Part shown: piece by piece, positions 28,457-37,104 of the stretch
Layout: each line of letters begins with the position of its first letter
How positions within the stretch are numbered: the first letter of the stretch is position 1
NCBI GenBank assembly: GCA_021325075.1
Contig: JAJPHX010000032.1
Coordinates: 1-37,998 of the forward strand
Origin: Nitrososphaeraceae archaeon
GTDB taxonomy: Archaea > Thermoproteota > Nitrososphaeria > Nitrososphaerales > Nitrososphaeraceae
DNA length: 37,998 nt
Direction of reading: 5' to 3'
The notes under the pieces: generated by a model
Database searches by the model: none
What the model was told of the DNA's origin: nothing
Seen by the model: the letters and a program-made list of their open reading frames with translations, nothing else
Program-made: the position numbers and the translations under genes

Positions 28457-29674
28457 CTATGGTGACTCTTGCTGGTTTGGGCGCGCCCCGAGCACGACGT
28501 TTATTTGCTGTTCCTTCCCGTCGCGCAGCACTGTCAACTGCAAGTTATCTCCCACTGACTTTTCTCTTTGGAGGTATACCAGTATGTCGTCGATCTTCCT
28601 CACTACTTTGCCGTCGATCTGGGTTATCACGTCGCCTCCAAGCTGTATAGGCCTGCCGTCGATGGTCGCTTCTCTGCTGCCGCCATGGATGCCAGCCTTG
28701 GCTGCAGGGCTTCCCGCAACCACGTCAACTACCAGAAATCCACGCGGCTCCTTCAGACCAAGAGCATCAGCTATCCCCGGAGTCATGTCTGTTCCAGACA
28801 CCCCAAGCCATGGATGCTTGAATGAGCCCGTTGTGACAAGCGATGGCACGACCTTGGTTATCGTGTTCGAAGGAATCGCAAAGCCGACCCCGGCAAACTG
28901 GCCTGTTGTAGAAAAGATAGCAGAATTGATGCCTATCACCTCGCCCCTCATATTGAGCAGAGGACCCCCGGAGTTGCCCGGGTTGATCGGCGCATCAGTC
29001 TGTATGACGTCAGGAATAGAGAAGGAACCGGCCTGCTGCGACGGTATGAGCCTGCCAAGCCCGCTGATTATGCCGGCAGTCATCGAGCCGGAAAGCCCAA
29101 AGGGGTTTCCAATCGCCGCCACCTGCTCGCCGACTCTTTCCGCGGACGAATTTGCCAGTGGCAGGGGAGCCAGTTTGTCTTTTGGCGCGTCTGCAACATA
29201 GAGGACTGCAAGGTCGGTGAACGGGTCGGAGCCTATCAAAGTTGCCCTATAGACGGTGCCGTCAAGAAACGTCACATCCAGCCTATCACTTGAGCCTCCA
29301 CTGACCACATGATAGTTGGTGATGATGTGGCCGTTGTTGTCATAGACAAAACCGGATCCCAGACGCGAGTCGGCAGGATTTGACTGAACGTTGTCGGTGA
29401 TCTGCACCACCGATTTTTCGACGCGATCGAACAGATCTGGCAGGGTCAACTCGGAATTTGCAGCCTGGACAGTGTTTATCTCCCCTAGTTTGAAGGCGCT
29501 CTCGTCCACGCCATTCCTGCCATTATTGCCGTTATGCGTCAGATCGTTTATCAGCGGCACTTTGTTGCCAATATCGCGAAGGTCGTTAAATTGTGAGTAA
29601 ACAAAAAAGATTGCAACGGCAGCAATGATAATAGATGCTGCGAGTATAGCCTTGTTCAATGACACAACTACCAT
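28457..29674 (-). CDS. HtrA/DegP-like membrane-anchored serine protease with PDZ domain
   Basis: 405 aa; N-terminal TM, GSGFVYDNNGHIITNYHVVSG (His), DLAVL (Asp), NPGNSGGPLLN (Ser), C-terminal PDZ. Confidence 0.94.
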   Translation of the reverse strand: MVVVSLNKAILAASIIIAAVAIFFVYSQFNDLRDIGNKVPLINDLTHNGNNGRNGVDESAFKLGEINTVQAANSELTLPDLFDRVEKSVVQITDNVQSNPADSRLGSGFVYDNNGHIITNYHVVSGGSSDRLDVTFLDGTVYRATLIGSDPFTDLAVLYVADAPKDKLAPLPLANSSAERVGEQVAAIGNPFGLSGSMTAGIISGLGRLIPSQQAGSFSIPDVIQTDAPINPGNSGGPLLNMRGEVIGINSAIFSTTGQFAGVGFAIPSNTITKVVPSLVTTGSFKHPWLGVSGTDMTPGIADALGLKEPRGFLVVDVVAGSPAAKAGIHGGSREATIDGRPIQLGGDVITQIDGKVVRKIDDILVYLQREKSVGDNLQLTVLRDGKEQQINVVLGARPNQQESP

Positions 29675-29728
29675 GAGCTCTTCTAATATGCTTTTACCTG
29701 ATGAAAAATTATAGCGTGTGCGCAGTTG

Positions 29729-30031
29729 TTACCTTGCAGCGACATACGGCGCACTGAACGGAAATTCTGGCTCTTCGAGGAATTCAACCAAGTGCGTGTA
29801 ATGCACCAGGAATTCTCTTCCCTTTTCTGTCGTCCGGTAGACTACTCCGTCGCCAGACACGTCCTGCGTCACAAGCTTCCTTTCTATCAGCTCGCTTAGG
29901 TACATATGCACCTGCTCGTAGCTCAGGTTCGCCCTGTACATGATGTGTGTCTTTTTTATTCCACTGGTTGCAAGCGCCAGCACGTCGCCCATGATCTGAA
30001 TTTTTCCCCTGTTGTTTTTGCGTTCCGACAT
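29729..30031 (-). CDS. Winged-helix transcriptional regulator
   Basis: 100 aa; GIKKTHIMYRANLSYEQVHMYLSELIERKLVTQ...YRTTEKGREFL is typical of small archaeal HTH_45-type regulators. Confidence 0.8.
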   Translation of the reverse strand: MSERKNNRGKIQIMGDVLALATSGIKKTHIMYRANLSYEQVHMYLSELIERKLVTQDVSGDGVVYRTTEKGREFLVHYTHLVEFLEEPEFPFSAPYVAAR

Positions 30032-30136
30032 TTCTATCCATATAACAAGCTGGTAGGTAGATTAGGAGAATGGCGGAACTGTGCAAGTGGAACGGGCGTT
30101 CCACCGATTGTTATTGCAAAATATTTTTGTAAAATC

Positions 30137-31345
30137 TTAATGAATTGGGTGCTGGTTTTCGTTTACTGTGTATTGTCTGTCCCTCCAATTAACTGCTCCC
30201 TTCTTTTTTGCATCAGCAATAGCCGATAGAAAACCAAATGAGACAATGGCTCCGCTTATTGGTGCGGCAAGCGCATAGGCTGGGCTTTCAAATACGCCCT
30301 TGCTGCATTGTATGGCATTTCCAGCAATTATCAATGCAATGGCTGACAGCTCTGCTGCAACAAGAATTGGAAATGACAGGTTGCCGGCGAATGGTGAAAC
30401 GACCAAGTACGGAAGGAATGCAAAGGGCGCGAACAAGATAAAGAATACAGCAGTAGCCATCAGATATGCACCAGCCTTGTTCTGGTAGTAGAGAGGTATC
30501 ATGAGCCGGCGGAGGCCATGCCACAGTGTTGACAGGTCCCGCGCCCACACGGCCTGAATCTGCTTTTCTCCCCTCACCATTCTCATCCTGAACTTGCCTT
30601 CCTTGACCTTGCCCCCAAGCGCGCCGTCCTCAACAAGTTCGTGCCTTACGCCTTCATGTGTACCAATCGCCTCGTAGGTGATTTTTGTGATTATGAAAAA
30701 GCTGCCAAAAAAATATCCTGTCTTGACGTTCGGATCGTTGACGCGTAGCGGTGAAAAGCGCGTGTGCAGAAACGTTGCAAGAGCAGGCAGTGTTATTTTC
30801 GTCCAAAAGTCGTTGCATATGAGCCGGGGCACTGCAGTCAGAGCATCAAGACCTTGTGATACCACCTGCCCTACTGCCAGCGCCATTGCAGAAGCAGAAT
30901 GCTCAGAGTCGGCATCGGTAAACAGCAGAAGGTCGCCCTTTGCACGCAGGTACCCTTCGTGGCATGCCCAGTTCTTGCCTGCCCACCCTTCCGGTTTTGC
31001 TGCTGCGTCGACATGAATTACACGTGGGTCCTTAGAAGCATACTGCGCCATTATTTCGCCCGTTCTGTCAGTTGAAGAATCATTGATGGCAATTATCTCG
31101 AAATTTGGGTAATCCTGCGCAAGCAGGCTGTCAAGACAGCGCGAGATGTAGCGCTCCTCATTTCTTGCTGGCAGGATCACACTGACCTTTGGAAACTTGT
31201 TTGCGCTTGTGCGGTCAAATGCTTCAAGTCTTGGAGCAAGCCGAAAGGACTTGGTCATATAGGCAACAAAGTAGACCCATACGCCAGAGATGCCAACCAT
31301 TATTGCAGTCAGCACAAGATTGGCGACTGTAAATGCAAGCTCCAT
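30137..31345 (-). CDS. Glycosyltransferase family 2, membrane-anchored
   Basis: 402 aa; VSVILPARNEERYISRCLDSLLAQDYPNFEIIAINDSSTDRTGEI, FTDADSEHS, C-terminal TM segments. Confidence 0.92.
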   Translation of the reverse strand: MELAFTVANLVLTAIMVGISGVWVYFVAYMTKSFRLAPRLEAFDRTSANKFPKVSVILPARNEERYISRCLDSLLAQDYPNFEIIAINDSSTDRTGEIMAQYASKDPRVIHVDAAAKPEGWAGKNWACHEGYLRAKGDLLLFTDADSEHSASAMALAVGQVVSQGLDALTAVPRLICNDFWTKITLPALATFLHTRFSPLRVNDPNVKTGYFFGSFFIITKITYEAIGTHEGVRHELVEDGALGGKVKEGKFRMRMVRGEKQIQAVWARDLSTLWHGLRRLMIPLYYQNKAGAYLMATAVFFILFAPFAFLPYLVVSPFAGNLSFPILVAAELSAIALIIAGNAIQCSKGVFESPAYALAAPISGAIVSFGFLSAIADAKKKGAVNWRDRQYTVNENQHPIH

Positions 31346-31375
31346 CGCTGCGTTACCTAGAAAGGAATAGGCTAT

Positions 31376-31789
31376 TTATTCGACTGCTTTTGCGATCCTG
31401 TCAAGCGCCTCTTCTGTACCCTCGGCAATGTGTTTTTTTACCATGCCAGTAAACATTCCAAGGAACCCGGCAAGCTTGATGTCCCATGCAACATCGATCC
31501 TTGTCTTGTCACCTGTCGGGTTCAGCGTAACAACCTTGGTGCCTTTCATCGGGCCTCCAGTTATTGTTATCTCGACTGATTTTTTCGGATTGAGCACCAC
31601 AGTCTGGAGGCACCTTGAATCTTTGAACGAGATCGTGACTTCGCGCTCTATTGTATTGCCGTTTTTGCTGATGTTTTTCACTGTCTTTGTCCCGTGCCAG
31701 TACTGGGGCTCGTTGTCAACGTCTGAAATAACATCCCACACCCTGTCTATTGGCGCTGACATTTCCCGACTTGCATTTATGGCTACCAT
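31376..31789 (-). CDS. SRPBCC-superfamily (polyketide cyclase/START-like) protein
   Basis: 137 aa; SREMSAPIDRVWDVISDVDNEPQYWHGTKTV...G..TRIDVAWDIKLAG. Confidence 0.8.
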   Translation of the reverse strand: MVAINASREMSAPIDRVWDVISDVDNEPQYWHGTKTVKNISKNGNTIEREVTISFKDSRCLQTVVLNPKKSVEITITGGPMKGTKVVTLNPTGDKTRIDVAWDIKLAGFLGMFTGMVKKHIAEGTEEALDRIAKAVE

Positions 31790-31914
31790 TAACTCTCATC
31801 CAGAGTAGACGAGCTATATTAGCACATAGTATAGCAGGCTAACTGGGCAGATATCTGAACTTCGTAGTGTTCGTAGCTACTTCTTTTTTCTGCCGCTCTT
31901 CTTTCTTGCTGCCT

Positions 31915-32355
31915 TTATCTGCTTGCGAGCCCTTGTTGCGTGCCTTTTAGCTTGCTAGCGGTGCTTTTTAGCATCTTTGTCGTCTTTGGTTTGTGGGCCC
32001 GTGAATTCCTTTTTCTGCCTGCAAATCTTGGTTTTGGCAACTGCTTTGTCACCAGATGCACCGTCTCCTGCGCCACTGCAGCAGTTTCCCTTGCTACGTT
32101 GGTGGTGTCTGCCACTGTCTTGTTCACGTCCTTGGCTGCATCTCTTATCTCCACGGTGGTGTCACGTGCAGCCAGAGCAGCTTCGCGCGCTGCTCCGGCA
32201 ATTTCTTCGATTGCGCCGCTGTCGCGAAAGGCTTTCACGGTTTCTCTGGCCGTGGCGGCAGCTTCACGCACATTTTTAGCAGTGTCTTTTACTATCTGGG
32301 CAGCTTTCTCTGCAGTCAGCTCGTCCTTGGCCTTTGCAGACCGACTTCTTGACAT
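31915..32355 (-). CDS. Ala-rich amphipathic-repeat (LEA-/apolipoprotein-like) protein with basic C-terminal tail
   Basis: 146 aa; repeated A-A-x-x-A-R-[ED]-T units (AAATARETVKAF, AAREAALAARDTTVEIRDAAKDV, NVARETAAVAQETV), then a K/R/S/T-rich tail. Confidence 0.65.
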   Translation of the reverse strand: MSRSRSAKAKDELTAEKAAQIVKDTAKNVREAAATARETVKAFRDSGAIEEIAGAAREAALAARDTTVEIRDAAKDVNKTVADTTNVARETAAVAQETVHLVTKQLPKPRFAGRKRNSRAHKPKTTKMLKSTASKLKGTQQGLASR

Positions 32356-32409
32356 GCATTAAATGGGTTACTATCGTATAAAAGAGGAATCGTAATTTGC
32401 AACCTAGGA

Positions 32410-32841
32410 CTATACTTCTGTCCCTTGCCCGATTTTCACGATAAAGCCGCAGCTCATTTCAGGTCTGAAGGTTCCCTTGATAAGCAGGCAGCCACCTGAA
32501 TACAAATAGAACTTGCAGTCCCGGCACTGAAAGCCTTGCGCGCCTTCATTGATGACGTATCCCTCGTCATAGTCAAGCTTTTTCCCGGTTTTCTTGATGA
32601 AATGCCACACGATGTCACCGGGCAGCATCCCATCACCTTTTGAAGAGAAGAACTTTGAAATCCCGCGCTCGTTGTTTATTTTGCCTTCCACTACGTGGCA
32701 TTTTTCTTCGTCGCCCAGATTGAACTTGCATTTTACGCATGATTGGCCGGGCCGGGCGTTTTCCGAATAGCCTGCCTGGGCTCTGGGTATTTTCTTTTTG
32801 GTGTTTAGAACTTGAAAAAAGGCGGCATCCGGCACCGACAT
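32410..32841 (-). CDS. Cys-rich protein with a HiPIP-like 4-Cys motif and a second incomplete copy
   Basis: 143 aa; CRDCKFYLYSGGCLLIKGTFRPEMSCGF (C-x2-C-x8-C-x12-C) and CVKCKFNLGDEEKCHVVEGKI (C-x2-C-x9-C). Confidence 0.65.
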   Translation of the reverse strand: MSVPDAAFFQVLNTKKKIPRAQAGYSENARPGQSCVKCKFNLGDEEKCHVVEGKINNERGISKFFSSKGDGMLPGDIVWHFIKKTGKKLDYDEGYVINEGAQGFQCRDCKFYLYSGGCLLIKGTFRPEMSCGFIVKIGQGTEV

Positions 32842-32934
32842 CTCGTCTTCTTTTTGTTGTCCAGTTGACTTGGCGACAGCAGATTCTTTTGCTTCCGTGG
32901 GATACAGCTAGGCTACAAACTATTTAACAAAAAG

Positions 32935-33669
32935 CTAAAGGGTACGCACTCTGGTAGTTTCATGCGGCTTTAGCTTGTCCCAGAAAGTGCCTAAGATGAT
33001 GCCAAGAAGCGCCCAGAATATGCCCATGGTAAAGCCACTCGCTATCCTAAAGCCGATTACCAAGTCCATGGGTGCGGTAATTGGATCGGGGTTTGGCGGC
33101 ATCGCGGCGTACGCCACTATCATTATCGCGCCATAGATTGCAGGAACCAAGATTTTCTTGGCTTCATGCTTGCCATCTTTGCCAAGCTTTCTGTACAGAA
33201 ACGCTAGGCCGAGAGCCGAAAAGCCCGATATTGCTAAAAATCCGATATATTGCGACTGCCTGTAAGATATTGTTGCAGGGTCGCCTACTGCCGGCGGGTT
33301 CGCGGGATACTTCAAGGCAGGAACGATATAGAGAACGAATAGCATAATGACGGCCAGTATCAACGCCTTCTTTTTGTTGCTAGAAGCAGGGATAGAGTCT
33401 CTTGCATATGCAAATACCAGTCCAAAGAGTGCACCAAGCGAAAGACCAAGGATCGTTCCAGCCGCTATTTCGCCGCCTTTTTGCCATATCCTATAGTTCT
33501 CAAACTGTGTCGGGTTAATCATCTCGCCTGATGACATTGCCTTTTGGTTTTCAAGTGCAATCGCTTTTTCAATGAAGGGTTCGACTATCCCTTGGTTGAT
33601 TGTAGACAGAATGGTGCCTGCAATCGCGCCTGCAAGAAGGGTGATGGCAATAAAAGTGAAGGTTCTCAT
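32935..33669 (-). CDS. cbtA: CbtA-family cobalt transporter subunit
   Basis: 244 aa; multi-TM; FTFIAITLLAGAIAGTILSTINQGIVEPFIEKAIALE is CbtA-like. Adjacent to a CbtB-like gene. Confidence 0.85.
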   Translation of the reverse strand: MRTFTFIAITLLAGAIAGTILSTINQGIVEPFIEKAIALENQKAMSSGEMINPTQFENYRIWQKGGEIAAGTILGLSLGALFGLVFAYARDSIPASSNKKKALILAVIMLFVLYIVPALKYPANPPAVGDPATISYRQSQYIGFLAISGFSALGLAFLYRKLGKDGKHEAKKILVPAIYGAIMIVAYAAMPPNPDPITAPMDLVIGFRIASGFTMGIFWALLGIILGTFWDKLKPHETTRVRTL

Positions 33670-33684
33670 AAAGACCAGAAAGGT

Positions 33685-33915
33685 TTAGTGGCAGGGCAAT
33701 CCTGCAGCATGCCTCATGTCGTGGTAGAATTCATGGGCCCAGTTGGTCCCTGAGGGGCTGCCGCTACCGTCAGCTGGCACGCTAAAGCCAAATACTTCTC
33801 CCTGATCAAATCCCACCATAAAGACTCCAAACGCAAGCACTACGAGCAAAATGGCTACAGCCTTTTTGGAAACGCCGGTTGTTGTCTTTGCGGCTTGGTC
33901 ATTTCTTAGAGACAT
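33685..33915 (-). CDS. cbtB: CbtB-family cobalt transporter subunit
   Basis: 76 aa from the internal ATG (MSLRNDQAAKTTTG...); one TM and a His-rich C-terminus HEFYHDMRHAAGLPCH. The track ORF start at 34092 seems too far upstream. Confidence 0.82.
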   Translation of the reverse strand: MSLRNDQAAKTTTGVSKKAVAILLVVLAFGVFMVGFDQGEVFGFSVPADGSGSPSGTNWAHEFYHDMRHAAGLPCH

Positions 33916-33952
33916 TCCACCTCGGATAGATTTCGGTGTTATATAAATAATC

Positions 33953-33965
33953 GGATGGTTTATCC
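33953..33965. promoter_or_regulatory. Candidate operator: interrupted palindrome between divergent cbtB and regulator genes
   Basis: ggatggtttatcc (GGAT/ATCC half sites), next to TATA-like tatataaat at about 33941. Confidence 0.25.
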
Positions 33966-34011
33966 AACTTGCACAGAATAAATAAATTCGCCGGCTGGCA
34001 GCTGTTGCAAT

Positions 34012-34656
34012 ATGCACATGTACATCAAAGCCCTTGAAAAGGTCGCAAGCAGGTACGCGCCAAGCAGAGCACTTTCTTTTGATGTTGTGCATGTGTTTGC
34101 CACGCTACAATTGATAGAGAATGGCGGCAAGACAAGCAGGGACTCACTGTGCACGGGGCTTGCCCTTGGGGAAGGGACTATCAAGACGCTTGTAAAGCAC
34201 ATGAAGATGCACAGGCTTGTGGAAACTTCAAACGGAGGAACGAAAATGACCGCCAAGGGCAGGGGGATATGCTCAGAGCTGCTTTCCTCGATGCCGTCAG
34301 AGATGAGCCTGCCAAGATGCTCGATAGCCCTTGGGAAATTCAACTATGCAGTGCTTCTCAGGGAATTTGGGTTTGCGGTAAAGTCAGGCATAGAGCAGAG
34401 AGACGCGGCTATAAAGATGGGCGCGATTGGTGCGACTACCCTGCTTTTCAAGGACGGCAAGTGTGTAATGCCGGCAAGCAGCCAGGATTCTCTAAAAAAG
34501 GAACCAGAGATCCGCAGGATGCTGGCTGAAAAACTAAAACCAAAGGAAGGAGATGTCATAATAATAGGAAGTGCAGACAGCAACGAAAAGACGGCAGAGC
34601 TGGCTGCAAAAAATGCGGCTCTGTTGACGATATTTAGCCACGAGAAGCATCACTGA
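34012..34656 (+). CDS. Winged-helix regulator with C-terminal DUF4443-like domain
   Basis: 214 aa; N-terminal wHTH (VFATLQLIENGGKTSRDSLCTGLALGEGTIKTLVKHMKMHRLVE). C-terminal GIEQRDAAIKMGAIGATTLLFKDGK...GDVIIIGSAD. Divergent from cbtBA. Confidence 0.7.
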   Translation: MHMYIKALEKVASRYAPSRALSFDVVHVFATLQLIENGGKTSRDSLCTGLALGEGTIKTLVKHMKMHRLVETSNGGTKMTAKGRGICSELLSSMPSEMSLPRCSIALGKFNYAVLLREFGFAVKSGIEQRDAAIKMGAIGATTLLFKDGKCVMPASSQDSLKKEPEIRRMLAEKLKPKEGDVIIIGSADSNEKTAELAAKNAALLTIFSHEKHH

Positions 34657-34666
34657 TTGGCTTCTA

Positions 34667-34825
34667 TCAGGTCGTAGCTTCCGCGTCAGGGTGCAAGTCT
34701 CTTCTGTGCACTTCCATCTCGTCGACATTTCTGAATTTCTTGCCGCAAATGTCGCAAGTCCTTTTGACGCGCCGGCCATAAAGAATGTCGGCAAGCCTCA
34801 TTAGGTAAATGCCAAATCCCCACAT
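34667..34825 (-). CDS. Single C2H2 zinc-finger microprotein (52 aa)
   Basis: Hand translation MWGFGIYLMRLADILYGRRVKRTCDICGKKFRNVDEMEVHRRDLHPDAEATT*. C-x2-C-x12-H-x4-H. Confidence 0.8.
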   Translation of the reverse strand: MWGFGIYLMRLADILYGRRVKRTCDICGKKFRNVDEMEVHRRDLHPDAEATT

Positions 34826-34908
34826 CGATTATTAATATACGTCATTTCTTTAAAACTTAACTATACTTTTTTCAAATCGTTATATTCACTGCGATGCCAT
34901 AATTATCA

Positions 34909-35367
34909 TTGGCTAGGTTCGAGAGGTTGCTGGTATGCGTGGACGGCTCTGAATCTTCCATGAAGGCAGCTGGCTATGCGGTGGAGATAGCAAAAGAGTA
35001 TGGTGCGCAGGTGATCGCGCTCAACGTCATTGTTTCGCAGCTTGGGTATGCGTACTCGTCAGGTGCTTTTGGTCTTGTCGGGCCCAGCACCATAAACGAC
35101 CTGCTTGAAAAGTCAAAGCAGGAGGCACAAAAGTGGTTTGACGAGATAGGCAAGAATGCCACGGCAAACGGTGTCCAGCTCAAGACCGAGGTTGTCGCAA
35201 GCCCGACTTCAGTAGCACCAGCAATAGTGGATTACGCGGAGAAAAACAAGGTCGATCTGGTGGTGGTTGGCACAAGGGGGCGGTCAGGCTTTACCAAACT
35301 GCTGCTTGGAAGTGTCGCGTCAGGCGTAGTAACTTATGCAAGCTGCCCAGTCATGGTCGTAAAATAA
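34909..35367 (+). CDS. Universal stress protein UspA family
   Basis: 152 aa; LLVCVDGSESSMKAAGYAVEIAKEYGAQVIALNV...VVVGTRGRSGFTKLLLGSVASGVVTYASCPVMVVK. TTG start. Confidence 0.95.
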   Translation: MARFERLLVCVDGSESSMKAAGYAVEIAKEYGAQVIALNVIVSQLGYAYSSGAFGLVGPSTINDLLEKSKQEAQKWFDEIGKNATANGVQLKTEVVASPTSVAPAIVDYAEKNKVDLVVVGTRGRSGFTKLLLGSVASGVVTYASCPVMVVK

Positions 35368-35403
35368 CCTAATCGATAAATATCTTGGAAGGCAGGTTTT
35401 ACT

Positions 35404-35859
35404 ATGGCAGAGACAACTGCTCATCAAAAGAAGGGCTGGATTGATCTTATCAATGAATCTGTCCATACAAGCGATGATGTTGACATTGGAGACATTGACG
35501 CAGTCAGCCGCGACTTTGTGGTTATCAAGCGCGGCTTTGTAAATGTGCATTATTACTACATCCCGATGAACAAGGTTGAAGGATGGGACGGACATGTGTT
35601 GTGGTTAAAGATAACAGAAGATGAGGTAAAGAGCAAGTATGAGCGAGATGCAGTGCCTGACCCATCGCGGTACTTTGTCAAGGATTATCCTGGCTATACA
35701 GCCGCATACCCTGACCTTACGATGATAATTCCCCGGTACACCGCGCCTATCTACGCCTCGGTCTCTCCGGAACAGCCGCTGATCTTCAGGTGCGACTTGT
35801 GTAATGCGCCGTTTCGGACAGAAGACGAGCTAAGCGCCCATGTTGCAGCAAACCACTGA
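35404..35859 (+). CDS. DUF2171/PRC-barrel-like domain fused to a C-terminal C2H2 zinc finger
   Basis: 151 aa; IGDIDAVSRDFVVIKRGFVNVHYYYIPMNKVEGWDGHVLWLKITEDEV then CDLCNAPFRTEDELSAHVAANH. Confidence 0.75.
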   Translation: MAETTAHQKKGWIDLINESVHTSDDVDIGDIDAVSRDFVVIKRGFVNVHYYYIPMNKVEGWDGHVLWLKITEDEVKSKYERDAVPDPSRYFVKDYPGYTAAYPDLTMIIPRYTAPIYASVSPEQPLIFRCDLCNAPFRTEDELSAHVAANH

Positions 35860-35861
35860 AC

Positions 35862-36011
35862 TTACATTTTCTTTTTGCTGCTTTTCCCCTTTCTACCCAT
35901 CGTGGCATTGCATACTGCGTATGCATTTCTGGCGCTGCCCTTTCTTTTTACTTTTGTGACGCACCTATCAAACTTTCTTGTGCTTAACCCCTTTTTGATT
36001 CCCCTTGGCAT
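35862..36011 (-). CDS. Small highly basic protein (49 aa)
   Basis: Hand translation MPRGIKKGLSTRKFDRCVTKVKRKGSARNAYAVCNATMGRKGKSSKKKM*. Below the ORF-track cut-off. Confidence 0.65.
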   Translation of the reverse strand: MPRGIKKGLSTRKFDRCVTKVKRKGSARNAYAVCNATMGRKGKSSKKKM

Positions 36012-36161
36012 ACCCTATTTTGAGAAAGATGATTAATCAAGGCTGCAAACTGTCATTTTATCATGCGCCGACCCTTTATTCGGTCATGCTTCCGCTGATC
36101 AGTTTGGAGGGGATTCATAGAAGAACTGTTTTTATTGAACTGATTATCACACACTGTCATA

Positions 36162-36407
36162 TTGGAAACCAACATATTCAAATGCAATGACTGTGGCCGC
36201 GAGTTTGAACTCGATTACCAATTAGAACTGCATACAAAATTTATGCACAGCTCTAGTATCTACAAATGCGAAAAATGTGGACAAGAATTTGCATCAAAGG
36301 AACAAATCGACATGCATCTGTCAAACGTTATACATGATAGCAAAGACAAGCCCACGGATGACTATAGAGGAAACAGACCAGTGGAGCAATCTCGGAAACT
36401 GTACTGA
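36162..36407 (+). CDS. Tandem two-finger C2H2 zinc-finger protein (81 aa)
   Basis: CNDCGREFELDYQLELHTKFMH and CEKCGQEFASKEQIDMHLSNVIH. TTG start. Confidence 0.82.
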   Translation: METNIFKCNDCGREFELDYQLELHTKFMHSSSIYKCEKCGQEFASKEQIDMHLSNVIHDSKDKPTDDYRGNRPVEQSRKLY

Positions 36408-36496
36408 TATCAAAAGTCTTTTCTAATCATTATTTTATGAACCCTGAACATTTTTTCATGAATGCCCTTTAATAACTTGAATGCCATTTGCTCTAT

Positions 36497-37012
36497 TCAA
36501 AGCTGTCTTGACACATTATTTTCTCTCTTTCTCGAAAGTTCACTAAATATTACAACCGCTCCCGTCAGAACAGAAGTTAAGATTATGAAGGATTTAGAGT
36601 ATTGGTCTGACATTTCTGCGTGTTCAAGGTAGTCATGGTCCGCTTGTTCTGAATGAGAGTAATTTTCAAATAACTTTTCATAATATCCGGGTGCCAATAC
36701 AAAGGTATTATTTTGCTCGTTGAAAACGACATAATCCTTGGCTTCTTGCGAAACCTCGCTAACTAGAAAATCTCCAATTCGTGTTTCATTTCTATGATAT
36801 TCAATTGTTGCCTGAATAAGCAGTTCTTCATCCTGGCGCGCCTGCTCATCTGCAAGACGTTCATAGCGAAGCGTTGTTGTTAATTCTGCATTGGTTAGTG
36901 CATAATATTTCTGAGCTTCAGCTGCGTAATAACCAGCGATTGAAGCCGCGATAGACGCAACGGCTGCCAGTGCTATTATGATCGTGTTTCTACGCGATGG
37001 AGAAGGAACCAC
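36497..37012 (-). CDS. Two-TM membrane protein, DUF4337-like
   Basis: 171 aa; TM near each terminus (IIIALAAVASIAASIAGYYA; SFIILTSVLTGAVVIFSEL) around a charged central region. Confidence 0.6.
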   Translation of the reverse strand: MVPSPSRRNTIIIALAAVASIAASIAGYYAAEAQKYYALTNAELTTTLRYERLADEQARQDEELLIQATIEYHRNETRIGDFLVSEVSQEAKDYVVFNEQNNTFVLAPGYYEKLFENYSHSEQADHDYLEHAEMSDQYSKSFIILTSVLTGAVVIFSELSRKRENNVSRQL

Positions 37013-37104
37013 TAGTTTATCTTTTCAACGATTAGAACGCGTAGTATAAAGAGATATGTTGTATTGAAACATACTTATCTCATGAAGACTATTTCAGTTT
37101 GTTA

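Noticed and set aside
33685-34092. CbtB extended to 135 aa as in the ORF track
   Set aside because: The upstream part runs through the divergent promoter region and into the neighbouring regulator gene. The internal ATG at 33915 gives a normal CbtB length.
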